From Kangiella sp. (GTDB lineage Bacteria; Pseudomonadota; Gammaproteobacteria; Enterobacterales; Kangiellaceae): a stretch of DNA of 10,245 bases. The stretch is from assembly GCA_002733465.1 (NCBI GenBank), contig NVVT01000018.1:96770-107014 (forward strand). Direction: 5' to 3'. Made by a program: the position numbers and the translations under genes. This document shows, piece after piece, positions 1-7,884 of the stretch. Within the stretch, counting starts at the first letter, position 1, and every line of letters begins with the position of its first letter. Under the pieces are notes generated by a model. The model had not been told where the DNA came from, ran no database searches, and saw only the letters and a list, made by a program, of their open reading frames with translations.

Positions 1-864
1 CTTTCATTTGCAATTACCGCATCAGAAATTGGTCACAATGTGACACTATTTGATGCTTCAGATGAGGTCGGTGGTCAATTAAATGTGGCGAAACAAATCC
101 CAGGTAAAGAAGAATTCCATGAAATGCTTCGCTATTTTAAAGTAATGCTTAGAGACAATAATGTTGAGGTTGTATTGAGCACCTACATTAACGCTGATTT
201 TCTGAAAGGGGCCGGTTTTGATCAAGTGATTATAGCTACAGGCATCACGCCACGAGTGCCGGATATTGAAGGGATCGATCATCCAAAGGTATTATCCTAT
301 TTACAAGTTTTAAAAGAGAAAAAGCCCGTAGGTAAATCGGTAGCGATTATTGGAGCCGGCGGAATTGGCTTTGATGTAGCAGAATTCTTAACCCATGAAG
401 GCGAATCATTAACCACAAGACCTGACGCTTGGAATGATGAATGGGCCGTTGATCCGAGCTATGAGCATCGAGGCGGTCTAAAGAAACAAGCGATTTTAGA
501 AGAGTCTCCTAGAGAGGTTTATTTATTACAACGCAAACACGGGAAAGTTGGTGCCGGTTTAGGAAAAACAACCGGTTGGACACATCGTCTAGCGTTAAAA
601 CATAAGAACGTAAAAATGCTCAATCGAACGGAGTACCTCAAAATTGATGATCAAGGTTTGCATATTCGGATTGGAGAAGAAGAATCTTGTTTACCCGTTG
701 ACAATGTTGTTTTATGTTCAGGTCAATTAACAAATAATATTTTATATCAAGAGCTTAAAGCTACTATCTCGAATGTACATATCATTGGCGGAGCGGACGT
801 AGCAACCGAATTAGATGCCAAACGTGCTATTAAGCAAGGCGCAGAGTTATCGGTTTCAATATAA
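1..864 (+). CDS. fadH: 2,4-dienoyl-CoA reductase (NADPH), C-terminal part, 5' truncated by window
   Basis: This is the last 287 residues of FadH, which uses NADPH to reduce 2,4-dienoyl-CoA during beta-oxidation of unsaturated fatty acids. The frame is open from base 1, so the gene starts outside the window; E. coli FadH is about 670 residues, and the missing part is the N-terminal FMN/Fe-S barrel. The visible part begins just after the FAD dinucleotide-binding glycines and reads VTLFDASDEVGGQLNVAKQI, matching E. coli closely. A second dinucleotide fold (GAGGIGFDVAEFL, about residues 118-130 of the fragment) is the NADPH site. Further conserved blocks are LGKTTGW, DNVVLCSGQ and the C-terminal GGADVATELDAKRAI. 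The GTG at position 40 is internal, not a start. The next gene is 107 bp downstream, and no clear terminator hairpin lies between. Identification is confident from family motifs and end-to-end resemblance. Confidence 0.95.
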   Translation, partial: LSFAITASEIGHNVTLFDASDEVGGQLNVAKQIPGKEEFHEMLRYFKVMLRDNNVEVVLSTYINADFLKGAGFDQVIIATGITPRVPDIEGIDHPKVLSYLQVLKEKKPVGKSVAIIGAGGIGFDVAEFLTHEGESLTTRPDAWNDEWAVDPSYEHRGGLKKQAILEESPREVYLLQRKHGKVGAGLGKTTGWTHRLALKHKNVKMLNRTEYLKIDDQGLHIRIGEEESCLPVDNVVLCSGQLTNNILYQELKATISNVHIIGGADVATELDAKRAIKQGAELSVSI

Positions 865-893
865 ATCATCTCAAAATAACAAATTCCATAACA

Positions 894-962
894 CCTCTAA
901 TTTATACTGCTATATTTAAAGCAGAGTATATAAGTTACCAGATTAGGTAAGTAAATTAGAGG
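894..962. promoter_or_regulatory. Inverted repeat enclosing the hicB-like promoter region and ribosome binding site
   Basis: CCTCTAATTTA at 894-904 is the exact reverse complement of TAAATTAGAGG at 952-962, giving 11-bp arms 47 bp apart. Inside lies a smaller imperfect hairpin: TATACTGCT (903-911) against AGCAGAGTATA (920-930), 9 pairs with a two-base bulge and an 8-base loop. The right arm contains the likely Shine-Dalgarno AGAGG (958-962) of the HicB-like gene. It could be a DNA operator or an RNA structure; the sequence alone does not decide. Confidence 0.5.
908..916 (+). promoter_or_regulatory. Candidate extended -10 promoter for the HicB-like gene
   Basis: TGCTATATT is an extended -10 element (TG, one base, then TATATT, 5 of 6 to consensus). 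A weak -35 (ATAACA, 888-893) lies 17 bases upstream. Transcription would start near 923, giving a leader of roughly 50 bases and placing the left arm of the dyad between -35 and -10. AT-rich DNA yields such matches by chance, so this is tentative. Confidence 0.35.
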
Positions 963-971
963 CGTGTATTA

Positions 972-1319
972 ATGTTGTTGCACAAAGGTTTTATTGGAAA
1001 AGTTGATTATGACGATCGAGCGAGACAACTCGTTGGCGAGATAGTTAATTCGCCGGACTTATTAGAGTTTGACGGCAATACCGCTAAAGAAATACACAAA
1101 AACTTTGTCAAATGCGTAGAAGACTATCTCATCATAAATCAAGAATCCAGCAATCAAGAGCAAGGCGCGACTTCATTTGTAGGTCAATATTCACTTAGTT
1201 TATCTAGTAATGTGCTAAATAGGGTGATGCGTAAAGCCAAAAGAGAAGGTTCAAGTATTGAAACTTGGCTTAATCGTTGGGTGAATTCTTCTTTAACTGA
1301 CTATTTTACGGACGAATAA
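972..1319 (+). CDS. HicB-like protein, solitary (no hicA seen)
   Basis: This 115-residue protein has the two-part layout of HicB-family antitoxins. The N-terminal part (about 1-60) has the family pattern KGFIGKVDYDDRAR, then GEIVNSPDLLEFDG and a helix ending VEDYL, which is the partial RNase H-like fold. The C-terminal part (about 72-108: GQYSLSLSSN, then EGSSIETWLNRWV) resembles the Arc/MetJ-type ribbon-helix-helix DNA-binding segment found in many HicB proteins. The ATG at 972 is preceded by AGAGG with 9 bases of spacing. HicA, the usual small toxin partner, needs about 60 codons; the flanking gaps (107 and 69 bp) cannot hold it and I see no candidate nearby. It may therefore be a stand-alone regulator rather than half of a toxin-antitoxin pair. 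An autoregulatory role is inferred from the dyad upstream. Family assignment is confident; function is not. Confidence 0.82.
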   Translation: MLLHKGFIGKVDYDDRARQLVGEIVNSPDLLEFDGNTAKEIHKNFVKCVEDYLIINQESSNQEQGATSFVGQYSLSLSSNVLNRVMRKAKREGSSIETWLNRWVNSSLTDYFTDE

Positions 1320-1388
1320 ATTAGCTTTCGTTTATAAATTCACGGATAATCTGCGACAATTTCTAGCATTATTTAGAGTCAAATATTT

Positions 1389-2378
1389 GTGAGTTCTTTT
1401 GATAAAGTTCAACTTTGGACAATCGACGCTGAATATCACGATCAACGTATTGATAACTTCCTGTTTACTCACCTAAAAGGCGTTCCTAAAAGTCGGATTT
1501 ATCGCATTTTGCGTAAAGGCGAATTACGGGTAAATAAGGGACGTATCAAAGCGGTTTATAAGTTACAAACTGGTGATGTTTTAAGGATCCCTCCGATCCG
1601 AGTCTCAGAAAATGACTCAATAAATGAACAGTCTAAAATTGCTAACCTAAATCAAGTTAAAGCCTTAGAATCTCAAATATTAGTCGAAACCAAACAGTAT
1701 TTGGTTCTTAACAAGCCGTCGGGAATAGCGGTTCATGGTGGTAGTGGTCAATCTTTTGGCGTGATTGAAGCATTACGAGCATTAAGACCGAAAGAGAAGT
1801 TTTTAGAATTGGTTCATCGTATAGATAAAGATACATCTGGTTGTCTTTTAATTGCTAAAAAGCGCTCGTATTTAGTATTTTTTCAAAATCAACTTCGCCA
1901 TCGGAAAATGAAAAAGCAATATTTGGCACTGGTTTGCGGTGAATGGTCTGTAAAAAACAAGTTGGTTTCAGCACCTTTACTGAGAAAAGAGCTAGTTTCA
2001 GGCGATAGAATGGTAGTCGTTGATCAAAAAGGAAAACCATCAGAAACTCGTTTTGAGATTGTACAAAAATTGAAGGGCTTTACTTTAGTTAAAGCGAAGC
2101 CTCTAACAGGAAGAACTCATCAAATCAGAGTACATGCTCAATATTGTGGTAATCCATTGCTAGCGGATGCTAAGTATAGTAATACTGAACAATTTCAAAA
2201 GGTTATAAAGCAATGTCAACTATCTACTTTTGTTCTTCATGCTCAATCATTGAGTTTTATGTTACCGATTGTTGATGAGTGTTCTGGATTAATAGAGAAA
2301 GGCATAAAAGGTGAACAAGTCACTATTGAAGCGCCGTTGCCTTCCGTTGTTCAAGATGTAATTAATAGACTTAATTAA
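1389..2378 (+). CDS. rluC: 23S rRNA pseudouridine synthase RluC
   Basis: This 329-residue protein matches E. coli RluC along its length. RluC converts U955, U2504 and U2580 of 23S rRNA (E. coli numbering) to pseudouridine. An S4 RNA-binding domain occupies about residues 18-75 (QRIDNFLFTHLKGVPKSRIY, then LRVNKGRIK). The RsuA/RluA-type catalytic domain follows, with NKPSGIAVHGGSG (108-120), HRIDKDTSG (143-151) carrying the predicted catalytic Asp146, and GRTHQIRVH (241-249). The start is GTG at 1389: it gives an N-terminus close in length to the E. coli protein and has a weak AGAG ten bases upstream (1375-1378). A loop near residues 258-280 (ADAKYSNTEQFQKVI and following) differs from E. coli, and the C-terminus is slightly shifted, but the core is intact. 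Downstream, 88 bp separate it from the histidine kinase on the same strand. In E. coli rluC is next to yceF; here the kinase lies between. Confidence 0.96.
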   Translation: MSSFDKVQLWTIDAEYHDQRIDNFLFTHLKGVPKSRIYRILRKGELRVNKGRIKAVYKLQTGDVLRIPPIRVSENDSINEQSKIANLNQVKALESQILVETKQYLVLNKPSGIAVHGGSGQSFGVIEALRALRPKEKFLELVHRIDKDTSGCLLIAKKRSYLVFFQNQLRHRKMKKQYLALVCGEWSVKNKLVSAPLLRKELVSGDRMVVVDQKGKPSETRFEIVQKLKGFTLVKAKPLTGRTHQIRVHAQYCGNPLLADAKYSNTEQFQKVIKQCQLSTFVLHAQSLSFMLPIVDECSGLIEKGIKGEQVTIEAPLPSVVQDVINRLN

Positions 2379-2466
2379 ATAGTCAATTTCATTGAAATAT
2401 ACCAACTAAAAACTAATCATCTACTAGACTTAAGCTAATCTTTCACTAAATCGAATTTGTGCAGTC

Positions 2467-5346
2467 TTGAATTTAAGAAATAGATTATTTTTGAGTTTTA
2501 TCAGCATTTCCGGTGTCGCACTATTGATATTCGCGACTATTGCGATCAAAGATTCGTCAAAAACCCTTCAAAATGAAATTGAATCCACCCTTAACTCCAT
2601 TGTTGAACAAAAAATTTCATTAATCGTCAGTTATCTGAAGGCTAAAGAATCTGCCGTTAAACTGTATAGTGTTCTTCCTATCGTCAATAATGCATTAAGT
2701 GATATTAGATCGGCATTCGAAAGCGGTGTAGATAGCCCAGAATATGAAGGTATTGAGAAAAAATATAGACCGTTTTTAACTAAACTTAGCAACGAAAGTA
2801 AGAGTTATGATTTATTTTTAATCGCACCAAATGGAGACATTGTATTTACAGTGTTGCATGAAGACGATTTTGCTACCAATTTGGTTGAAGGTAAATATAA
2901 AGATTCTCAACTAGCTGAAGCCTTTAAGATGGCTCGTTCGCTACATCAGACTAAAGTAACAAAATTTGCACCCTATGCACCTTCAGGAACACTATCGAAT
3001 AATGAAACAGGCTCAAAAGACAATCATGATGTGATAACTAATCACAGCGCGTTTATGGCTTCGCCTATTATTTTTAATGAAGAGCTGATCGGCGTTATTG
3101 CGATTCAACTTGATAGTACTGAGCATTTCTATTTAAGTAACGATTATGCAGGGTTAGGACAAAGTGGCGAGATTGTATTAGGGCATTTGGCAAACGATTC
3201 CGTTGAAATGATTTCTCCGTTACGGACTAATTCAAATGCCGCATTCAATTTAAATTACTCTATTGGTAGCGAGTATGCTATCTCTCTTCAAAAAGCCGTA
3301 CTAGGCGAAAATGGTTCCGGAAATATGAGAGATTATGAAGGGAAACCAATCATTGCCGCATGGCGTCATATTCCAGAAATTGATTGGGGTATTGTTGTTA
3401 AGATAGACTCTGACGAAGCACTAGAACGAACCAATACTCTTCGGAATAAATTTATCAGCGCTGGAGTCTTTTTATTGTTAGGCGCTGGCCTTTTAGCATT
3501 CTTTACAGCCAATCGAATCACTAAACCGATAAAAGACCTACTTAACTTTACTTTATCAGTGTCGTCCGGGGAAATTGACAGAAAATTAGAGGTGACTAGC
3601 AACGATGAAGTGGGGCAATTAACACGGGCTTTTAATAACATGTTAACTAGCCGTGCTAATTATGAAAAAGAGCTAGAAGTGACTAGCGATACCGTGATTA
3701 AAGCCAATAAGGAGTTAGTAGAGGCCAATAAACAAGCACAAGAAGCGGTTCGTGCCAAAGGTGAATTCTTTGCCAGTATGAGCCATGAAATCCGTACACC
3801 AATGAATGGCGTACTAGGAATGCTTGGTTTACTTGAAAATACCGTACTTACCACAGAACAACGTCATCGTTTAAACGTAGCACAATCTAGTGCTGAGTCT
3901 TTATTAACCTTGATTAACGATATACTTGATTATTCTAAGGTTGATGCAGGTAAAATTGATTTAGAAATACTAAATTTCGACCTTCGAAAAATGCTAGGTG
4001 ATTTGGCTGAATCCTTAGCTCAAAGTGCTCAATCAAAAGGGATAGAGCTTATTCTAGATTTAGTTGGAATTGAAGCATCGATGGTAAAAGGTGATCCCGG
4101 AAGAATAAGACAATGTATAACCAACCTTGTCAGCAACGCAATTAAATTTACAGAGAAAGGTGAAGTCGTTATAAGGGTTTATTTGACCGATGTAAATGAA
4201 GATCAGTGGAGTATGAATTGCGCTGTCAGTGATTCGGGTATTGGTATACCCGAGAATAAACTTAAATTTCTATTTGATTCATTTAGCCAAGTAGATTCAT
4301 CAACGACAAGACGCTTTGGCGGAACGGGGCTCGGTTTAGCGATTGTTAAGAAGTTGGCTGAATTAATGGGAGGCGGTGTTTTAGTCACCAGTGTTGTTGG
4401 TGAGGGCAGTTCCTTTAGTTTTGATATTAAATTAGAGAAAAGTAAAAAATCAACCGCAGTGATGCCTGAAGTTGATATCAGCAAATTAAGAGTTCTGGTG
4501 GTTGATGACAACACGACGAATCGAGAAATCTTCAAAGCCCAGCTGAATCATTGGGGAGCAGAGGTGTTTGAGCAGGAAAATGGCAAAGATACTTTGACTC
4601 ATTTACACAATTTACTTGACCGCCAAGAACCCATTTACGATATCGCAATACTAGACATGCAGATGCCGGGCATGGATGGCTCTGAATTAGGACAGCGTAT
4701 TCGTAAAAATCCCAAATTAAATGGTTTAAAGCTAGTGATGATGACCTCTATGGCGCATCAAGGTGATGCAAAACATTTTGCGGATATCGGTTTTAGTGCG
4801 TATTTCCCCAAACCAACGACTACAGACGATCTCTTTCACGCGTTATCAGTGGTTGCGGAAAATGGCGACGCAATGGCAAATGCTGAACCATTAGTCACAC
4901 ATCGATATTTAAATGAATTGCAAGGTGACTTAAATGCTGATGAGAAAGTTGATTTTGCAAGTAAAAGGATTTTGTTAGTGGAGGATAATCAAGTAAATCA
5001 AATGGTGGCTAAGGGTATATTGAAAAAGATTGGGTGCGTCAGTATTGATATCGCTGGAAATGGCATCGAAGCATTGCAGTCATTACAAAAATCTCCAGAA
5101 GACGCGCAATACGATATTATTTTAATGGACTGTCAAATGCCTGAAATGGATGGTTATGAAGCGACTCGCCAAATCAGAAATGGGAGAGGGGGAGAGCGTA
5201 ATAAGGGGATTGCGATTGTTGCGATGACCGCAAATGCAATGCAAGGAGATAAAGAAAAATGCCTAGATGTGGGAATGGATGATTATTTATCAAAGCCAAT
5301 CAATATGGATGCATTGAAAAGCAAATTGATTGAGAATTTAAGTTGA
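2467..5346 (+). CDS. Membrane-bound hybrid sensor histidine kinase, HAMP-HisKA-HATPase-REC-REC
   Basis: This 959-residue protein is an inner-membrane hybrid kinase. TM1 is about residues 7-27. A periplasmic sensor of roughly 300 residues resembles a double-Cache domain (YDLFLIAPNGDIVF at 114-127, GLGQSGEIVL at 229-238, a closing WRHIPEIDWGIVVKID near 299-314). TM2 is about 329-347, and HAMP about 349-400 has Pro354 and DEVGQL. HisKA has SHEIRTP with phosphoacceptor His440. The ATPase domain shows the N box (Asn553, Asn557), DSGIGIP (589-595) and GGTGLGL (618-624). REC1 has Asp680/Asp681, phosphoacceptor Asp730, Thr760 and Lys782. REC2 has Glu839/Asp840, phosphoacceptor Asp888, Thr921 and Lys943. 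Both receivers look functional. No HPt domain follows, so an external phosphotransfer partner is expected; none is in the window. The start is TTG at 2467: an in-frame stop at 2431 and the absence of ATG or GTG between leave it as the only conventional choice, and it gives a normal N-terminal anchor. No strong Shine-Dalgarno is visible. The ligand is unknown. Confidence 0.93.
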   Translation: MNLRNRLFLSFISISGVALLIFATIAIKDSSKTLQNEIESTLNSIVEQKISLIVSYLKAKESAVKLYSVLPIVNNALSDIRSAFESGVDSPEYEGIEKKYRPFLTKLSNESKSYDLFLIAPNGDIVFTVLHEDDFATNLVEGKYKDSQLAEAFKMARSLHQTKVTKFAPYAPSGTLSNNETGSKDNHDVITNHSAFMASPIIFNEELIGVIAIQLDSTEHFYLSNDYAGLGQSGEIVLGHLANDSVEMISPLRTNSNAAFNLNYSIGSEYAISLQKAVLGENGSGNMRDYEGKPIIAAWRHIPEIDWGIVVKIDSDEALERTNTLRNKFISAGVFLLLGAGLLAFFTANRITKPIKDLLNFTLSVSSGEIDRKLEVTSNDEVGQLTRAFNNMLTSRANYEKELEVTSDTVIKANKELVEANKQAQEAVRAKGEFFASMSHEIRTPMNGVLGMLGLLENTVLTTEQRHRLNVAQSSAESLLTLINDILDYSKVDAGKIDLEILNFDLRKMLGDLAESLAQSAQSKGIELILDLVGIEASMVKGDPGRIRQCITNLVSNAIKFTEKGEVVIRVYLTDVNEDQWSMNCAVSDSGIGIPENKLKFLFDSFSQVDSSTTRRFGGTGLGLAIVKKLAELMGGGVLVTSVVGEGSSFSFDIKLEKSKKSTAVMPEVDISKLRVLVVDDNTTNREIFKAQLNHWGAEVFEQENGKDTLTHLHNLLDRQEPIYDIAILDMQMPGMDGSELGQRIRKNPKLNGLKLVMMTSMAHQGDAKHFADIGFSAYFPKPTTTDDLFHALSVVAENGDAMANAEPLVTHRYLNELQGDLNADEKVDFASKRILLVEDNQVNQMVAKGILKKIGCVSIDIAGNGIEALQSLQKSPEDAQYDIILMDCQMPEMDGYEATRQIRNGRGGERNKGIAIVAMTANAMQGDKEKCLDVGMDDYLSKPINMDALKSKLIENLS

Positions 5347-5380
5347 TTACGAGCCTATTGTTATATTTTTAAATTAATCC

Positions 5381-5950
5381 TTAAAACCCTGACTTTCTCA
5401 ACATTCGGTTAACTGCGATTAAAGGCAAGCCTTGCAAACTAGTAGGATCATCAGATTTAACTGATTCAAATAATCGAATACCGTTGGCTTCAATTTTAAA
5501 ACTACCCGCACAATCAAAAGGTTGGTCAAGGTTTAAATAATTCTCTATTTCTAATTCAGCAAGGTGTCGAAATTTTACACTGACTTGCGATAAATGATAT
5601 TCACACAAGCCATCCTCGATACATACCAAAGATACACCGGTTAAAAACTCAATCGTATTGCCTGAAAAATTAGTCAGTTGCTCTTTAGCTAAGTTGAAAT
5701 TTTTTGGTTTACCTATAATTTGTTCGTCAAATACCGCAATTTGATCCGAACCAAGAACAAAAGCGGATGGATGATCGGTAGCAATAGCATTCGCTTTATC
5801 GTTAGAAAGCCGTTTAACTAAATCAATTACTCTTTCTTGCGGATTCTGGGATTCATCGACGTTTGGCTTGATCGAAATAAACGAAAAGCCAAGTTGTTTT
5901 AATAATTGCTGTCGATAGATAGAAGAGGACGCAAGAATTAATTGATTCAT
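5381..5950 (-). CDS. yceF: Maf-family 7-methyl-GTP pyrophosphatase YceF
   Basis: This 189-residue Maf/YceF nucleotide pyrophosphatase belongs to the subfamily that in E. coli hydrolyses 7-methyl-GTP to the monophosphate, a house-cleaning role. It begins MNQLILASSSIYRQQLL, the family's N-terminal substrate loop with Ser and Arg. It continues with VDES (31-34), GSDQ with the expected catalytic Asp69, GKP (80-82), FRHLAELEIENYL (127-139), CAGSFKIE (147-154) and GLPLIAV (174-180); the FRHL and CAGSFK segments are closer to YceF than to the dTTP/UTP-type Maf (YhdE). I chose the ATG at 5950 over an in-frame ATG at 5980 because it puts LILASSS at the N-terminus, as in E. coli, and because it forms an ATGA overlap with the exporter's TGA stop (5949-5947). 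The gene is thus probably translationally coupled to the exporter. It converges on the kinase gene, with 34 bp between stops and no evident hairpin. Confidence 0.94.
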   Translation of the reverse strand: MNQLILASSSIYRQQLLKQLGFSFISIKPNVDESQNPQERVIDLVKRLSNDKANAIATDHPSAFVLGSDQIAVFDEQIIGKPKNFNLAKEQLTNFSGNTIEFLTGVSLVCIEDGLCEYHLSQVSVKFRHLAELEIENYLNLDQPFDCAGSFKIEANGIRLFESVKSDDPTSLQGLPLIAVNRMLRKSGF

Positions 5951-7776
5951 TGAGTTTGATCTTTTTGCTGACTCATCCACAATTCGTAATAAGCCCCTTG
6001 CGCTTCTATTAATTGCTCATGGTTGCCACTTTCTATGATAGTCCCTTTGTCTAGTACAATGATTTTATCGGCATTAACCACCGTTGAGAGTCGATGCGCA
6101 ATGACTAAACTGGTGGCATCTGAAGAAATTTCGTTAATTGCTTTTAATATTGATTTTTCTGCATGGCTATCTAAAGACGAAGTCGCTTCATCAAATACGT
6201 AGATAGCAGGGCGTTTAAGGATCGTTCTGGCAATCGCGACACGCTGTTTTTCTCCGCCTGATAATTTTAGCCCTCTTTCTCCAACCATGGTTTGTAAGCC
6301 GTCGGGTAATTCTTGGATAAATTCTGATAAATGTGCCATATCTATCGCTTCTAAAACATCGTCATCGGATGCGTCTGGGCGACCATATCGAACATTTTCG
6401 ATAATGGTGGTATTAAATAATACTGTGTCCTGGGGGACTATACCGATGGCTTTTCGTAATGAATCTTGGGTCACAAGGTTAATTGATTGTTGATCAATTT
6501 TAATGCTTCCCTGATTAGGATCATAAAAACGGAACAAGAGCTTAACTAAAGTTGATTTGCCTGAGCCACTCTTACCAACAACCGCAAGCGTTTCTCCTTT
6601 ATTGATGCTTAGACTCAAATTTTCAATGATTTTTCTTTTATCGTTATAGGCAAAGCTGACATTTTCAAAACTGATGGCACCTTCTTTAACATCCAGTATT
6701 TTTGCATCATTGCAGTCCGATATATTGGGCTCTATCGCTAGTAACTTAAACATCTGCTCAATATTGATTAACGACATCTTAATTTCCCGATAAACAAATC
6801 CAAGGAAATTAAGGGGTATAAATAATTGCATCATAAAGGCGTTCACTAAAACAAAATCACCAATACTCATTTCACCATTTTGCACGCCAATAGTGGCAAG
6901 CATCATCATTGCAGTCATTGAAACACTAATAATCAAAGCTTGACCACCATTTAAGGCAAACAATGAGAGTCTGTTTTTACGACGAGCTCGTTCCCAAGTG
7001 GCTAGATTCTTATCGTATTTGTTGGCTTCAAAAGTTTCATTAGTGTAATACTTAACCGTTTCATAGTTGAGTAAACTGTCAATTGCTTGGCTATTGCTAT
7101 CGGTATCTGCTTTGTTGGCTTCGCGCAAAAAACGATTACGCCATTCGGTCATTTTTACTGAAAATAGGACATAGCAGAGGATAGATACGATAGTAACGGT
7201 GGCAAACTTCCAGCCGTATTGAGTAAAAAAGATAACAATCACAATCAGTATTTCAAATATGGTTGGGACTATATTAAATACCAAAAAGCGCATTAAAAAG
7301 TTAATGCCACTGGTGCCTCTTTCTATATCCCGTGAAAGCCCGCCGGTTTTCCGATTTAAATGAAAATCTAAATCCAGTTTATGTAAATGTTGAAAAACTC
7401 GATAGCCAATTCGCCTCATCGCTCTTTCCGTGACTCGACCAAATAAGGTATCCCGAATTTCACCAAACAAGACGTTGGCTAGTCGTAGAGAGCCATAAAC
7501 TAAAACCAACCCTATCGGCGCTAAAACCCATAAAGCTGAGCCGGAAACAGATTCTAAGCTAATACTCGAGTTTGAATCACTTAACTGATCAACAATTGAC
7601 TTAATTAGAAAGGGTAAACCGATATTGGCTAATTTTGCTAAAGCTAAAAATAGCAACGCTAGAAGAACGCGTGTTTTAAACTCGGATAAATAGGGCAATA
7701 AGTTCTTTAGGACTTTCCAATTATCGACGGGTGCTTGATCCTGATTTGAGTCAGGTAAATGATGCCGATGTTTCAT
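5947..7776 (-). CDS. Atm1-type ABC exporter, fused permease and ATPase (ABCB7/HMT1 family)
   Basis: This 609-residue half-transporter should work as an inner-membrane homodimer. The permease has about six hydrophobic segments (near 36-58, 80-101, 166-187, 189-208, 276-296, 304-327). It carries sequence typical of the mitochondrial/bacterial Atm1 branch: RAMRRIGYRVFQHLHKLDL, then FHLNRKTGGLSRDIERGT (138-155), and later FIPLNFLGFVYREIKMSL. In characterised Atm1 proteins this region lines a glutathione-binding cavity. The ATPase has the A-loop Tyr377, Walker A GKSGSGKST (401-409), Q-loop Gln449, signature LSGGE (505-509), Walker B YVFDE with Glu530, D-loop SLD (534-536) and H-loop His561; all catalytic residues are present. 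Characterised relatives export glutathione polysulfides or metal-glutathione conjugates; the substrate here is inferred, not shown. The ATG at 7776 is the first start in frame that fits a short charged cytosolic N-terminus; the Shine-Dalgarno is poor. yceF overlaps its stop, and a DUF2750 gene diverges from it. Confidence 0.93.
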   Translation of the reverse strand: MKHRHHLPDSNQDQAPVDNWKVLKNLLPYLSEFKTRVLLALLFLALAKLANIGLPFLIKSIVDQLSDSNSSISLESVSGSALWVLAPIGLVLVYGSLRLANVLFGEIRDTLFGRVTERAMRRIGYRVFQHLHKLDLDFHLNRKTGGLSRDIERGTSGINFLMRFLVFNIVPTIFEILIVIVIFFTQYGWKFATVTIVSILCYVLFSVKMTEWRNRFLREANKADTDSNSQAIDSLLNYETVKYYTNETFEANKYDKNLATWERARRKNRLSLFALNGGQALIISVSMTAMMMLATIGVQNGEMSIGDFVLVNAFMMQLFIPLNFLGFVYREIKMSLINIEQMFKLLAIEPNISDCNDAKILDVKEGAISFENVSFAYNDKRKIIENLSLSINKGETLAVVGKSGSGKSTLVKLLFRFYDPNQGSIKIDQQSINLVTQDSLRKAIGIVPQDTVLFNTTIIENVRYGRPDASDDDVLEAIDMAHLSEFIQELPDGLQTMVGERGLKLSGGEKQRVAIARTILKRPAIYVFDEATSSLDSHAEKSILKAINEISSDATSLVIAHRLSTVVNADKIIVLDKGTIIESGNHEQLIEAQGAYYELWMSQQKDQTQ

Positions 7777-7828
7777 ACAATTGCTCTAGAAATGTTGAGG
7801 TATTATTAGCCGATATACTCTCTTTTTC

Positions 7829-7837
7829 TGATAGAAT
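7829..7837 (+). promoter_or_regulatory. Candidate extended -10 promoter for the DUF2750 gene
   Basis: TGATAGAAT is an extended -10 (TG, one base, TAGAAT, 5 of 6 to consensus) in the 108-bp divergent region. I see no good -35 at 16-18 bases, which an extended -10 can tolerate. Transcription would begin near 7844, about 41 bases before the ATG at 7885. No equally clear promoter is visible for the divergent exporter. Confidence 0.4.
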
Positions 7838-7884
7838 ACGCAACTAGTGATTAGCGATTTTAAGTAAGTAAATTAGGTTGATAA

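Noticed and set aside
40..42. GTG as the start of the first gene
   Set aside because: The frame is open to base 1 and the upstream residues (LSFAITASEIGHN) match FadH, so this is an internal valine.
947..959. 13-base sequence GTAAGTAAATTAG shared upstream of two small genes (947-959 and 7864-7876), suggesting a common regulatory site
   Set aside because: A shared 13-mer somewhere in 10 kb of AT-rich DNA is expected by chance. Close matches (AAATTAGAGG at 3583-3592, TAAATTAGAG at 4428-4437) occur inside the kinase coding sequence, and the second copy lacks the inverted partner.
2386..2398. Small palindrome ATTTCA-T-TGAAAT after rluC as a terminator or operator
   Set aside because: Six weak A/T-rich pairs with a one-base centre cannot form a useful hairpin, and no T-run follows.
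3366..4535. Antisense open frames of about 60-110 codons within the kinase gene
   Set aside because: They lie opposite a strongly conserved multi-domain gene, have no ribosome binding sites or recognisable motifs, and read as low-complexity shadows.
5347..5380. Bidirectional terminator between the convergent kinase and yceF genes
   Set aside because: The 34-bp gap is AT-rich with T and A runs but has no GC stem that I can pair.
5951..5980. Longer yceF starting at the ATG at 5980
   Set aside because: The extra ten residues have no counterpart in YceF, they would overlap the exporter by 34 bp, and the ATG at 5950 gives the exact family N-terminus with an ATGA junction.
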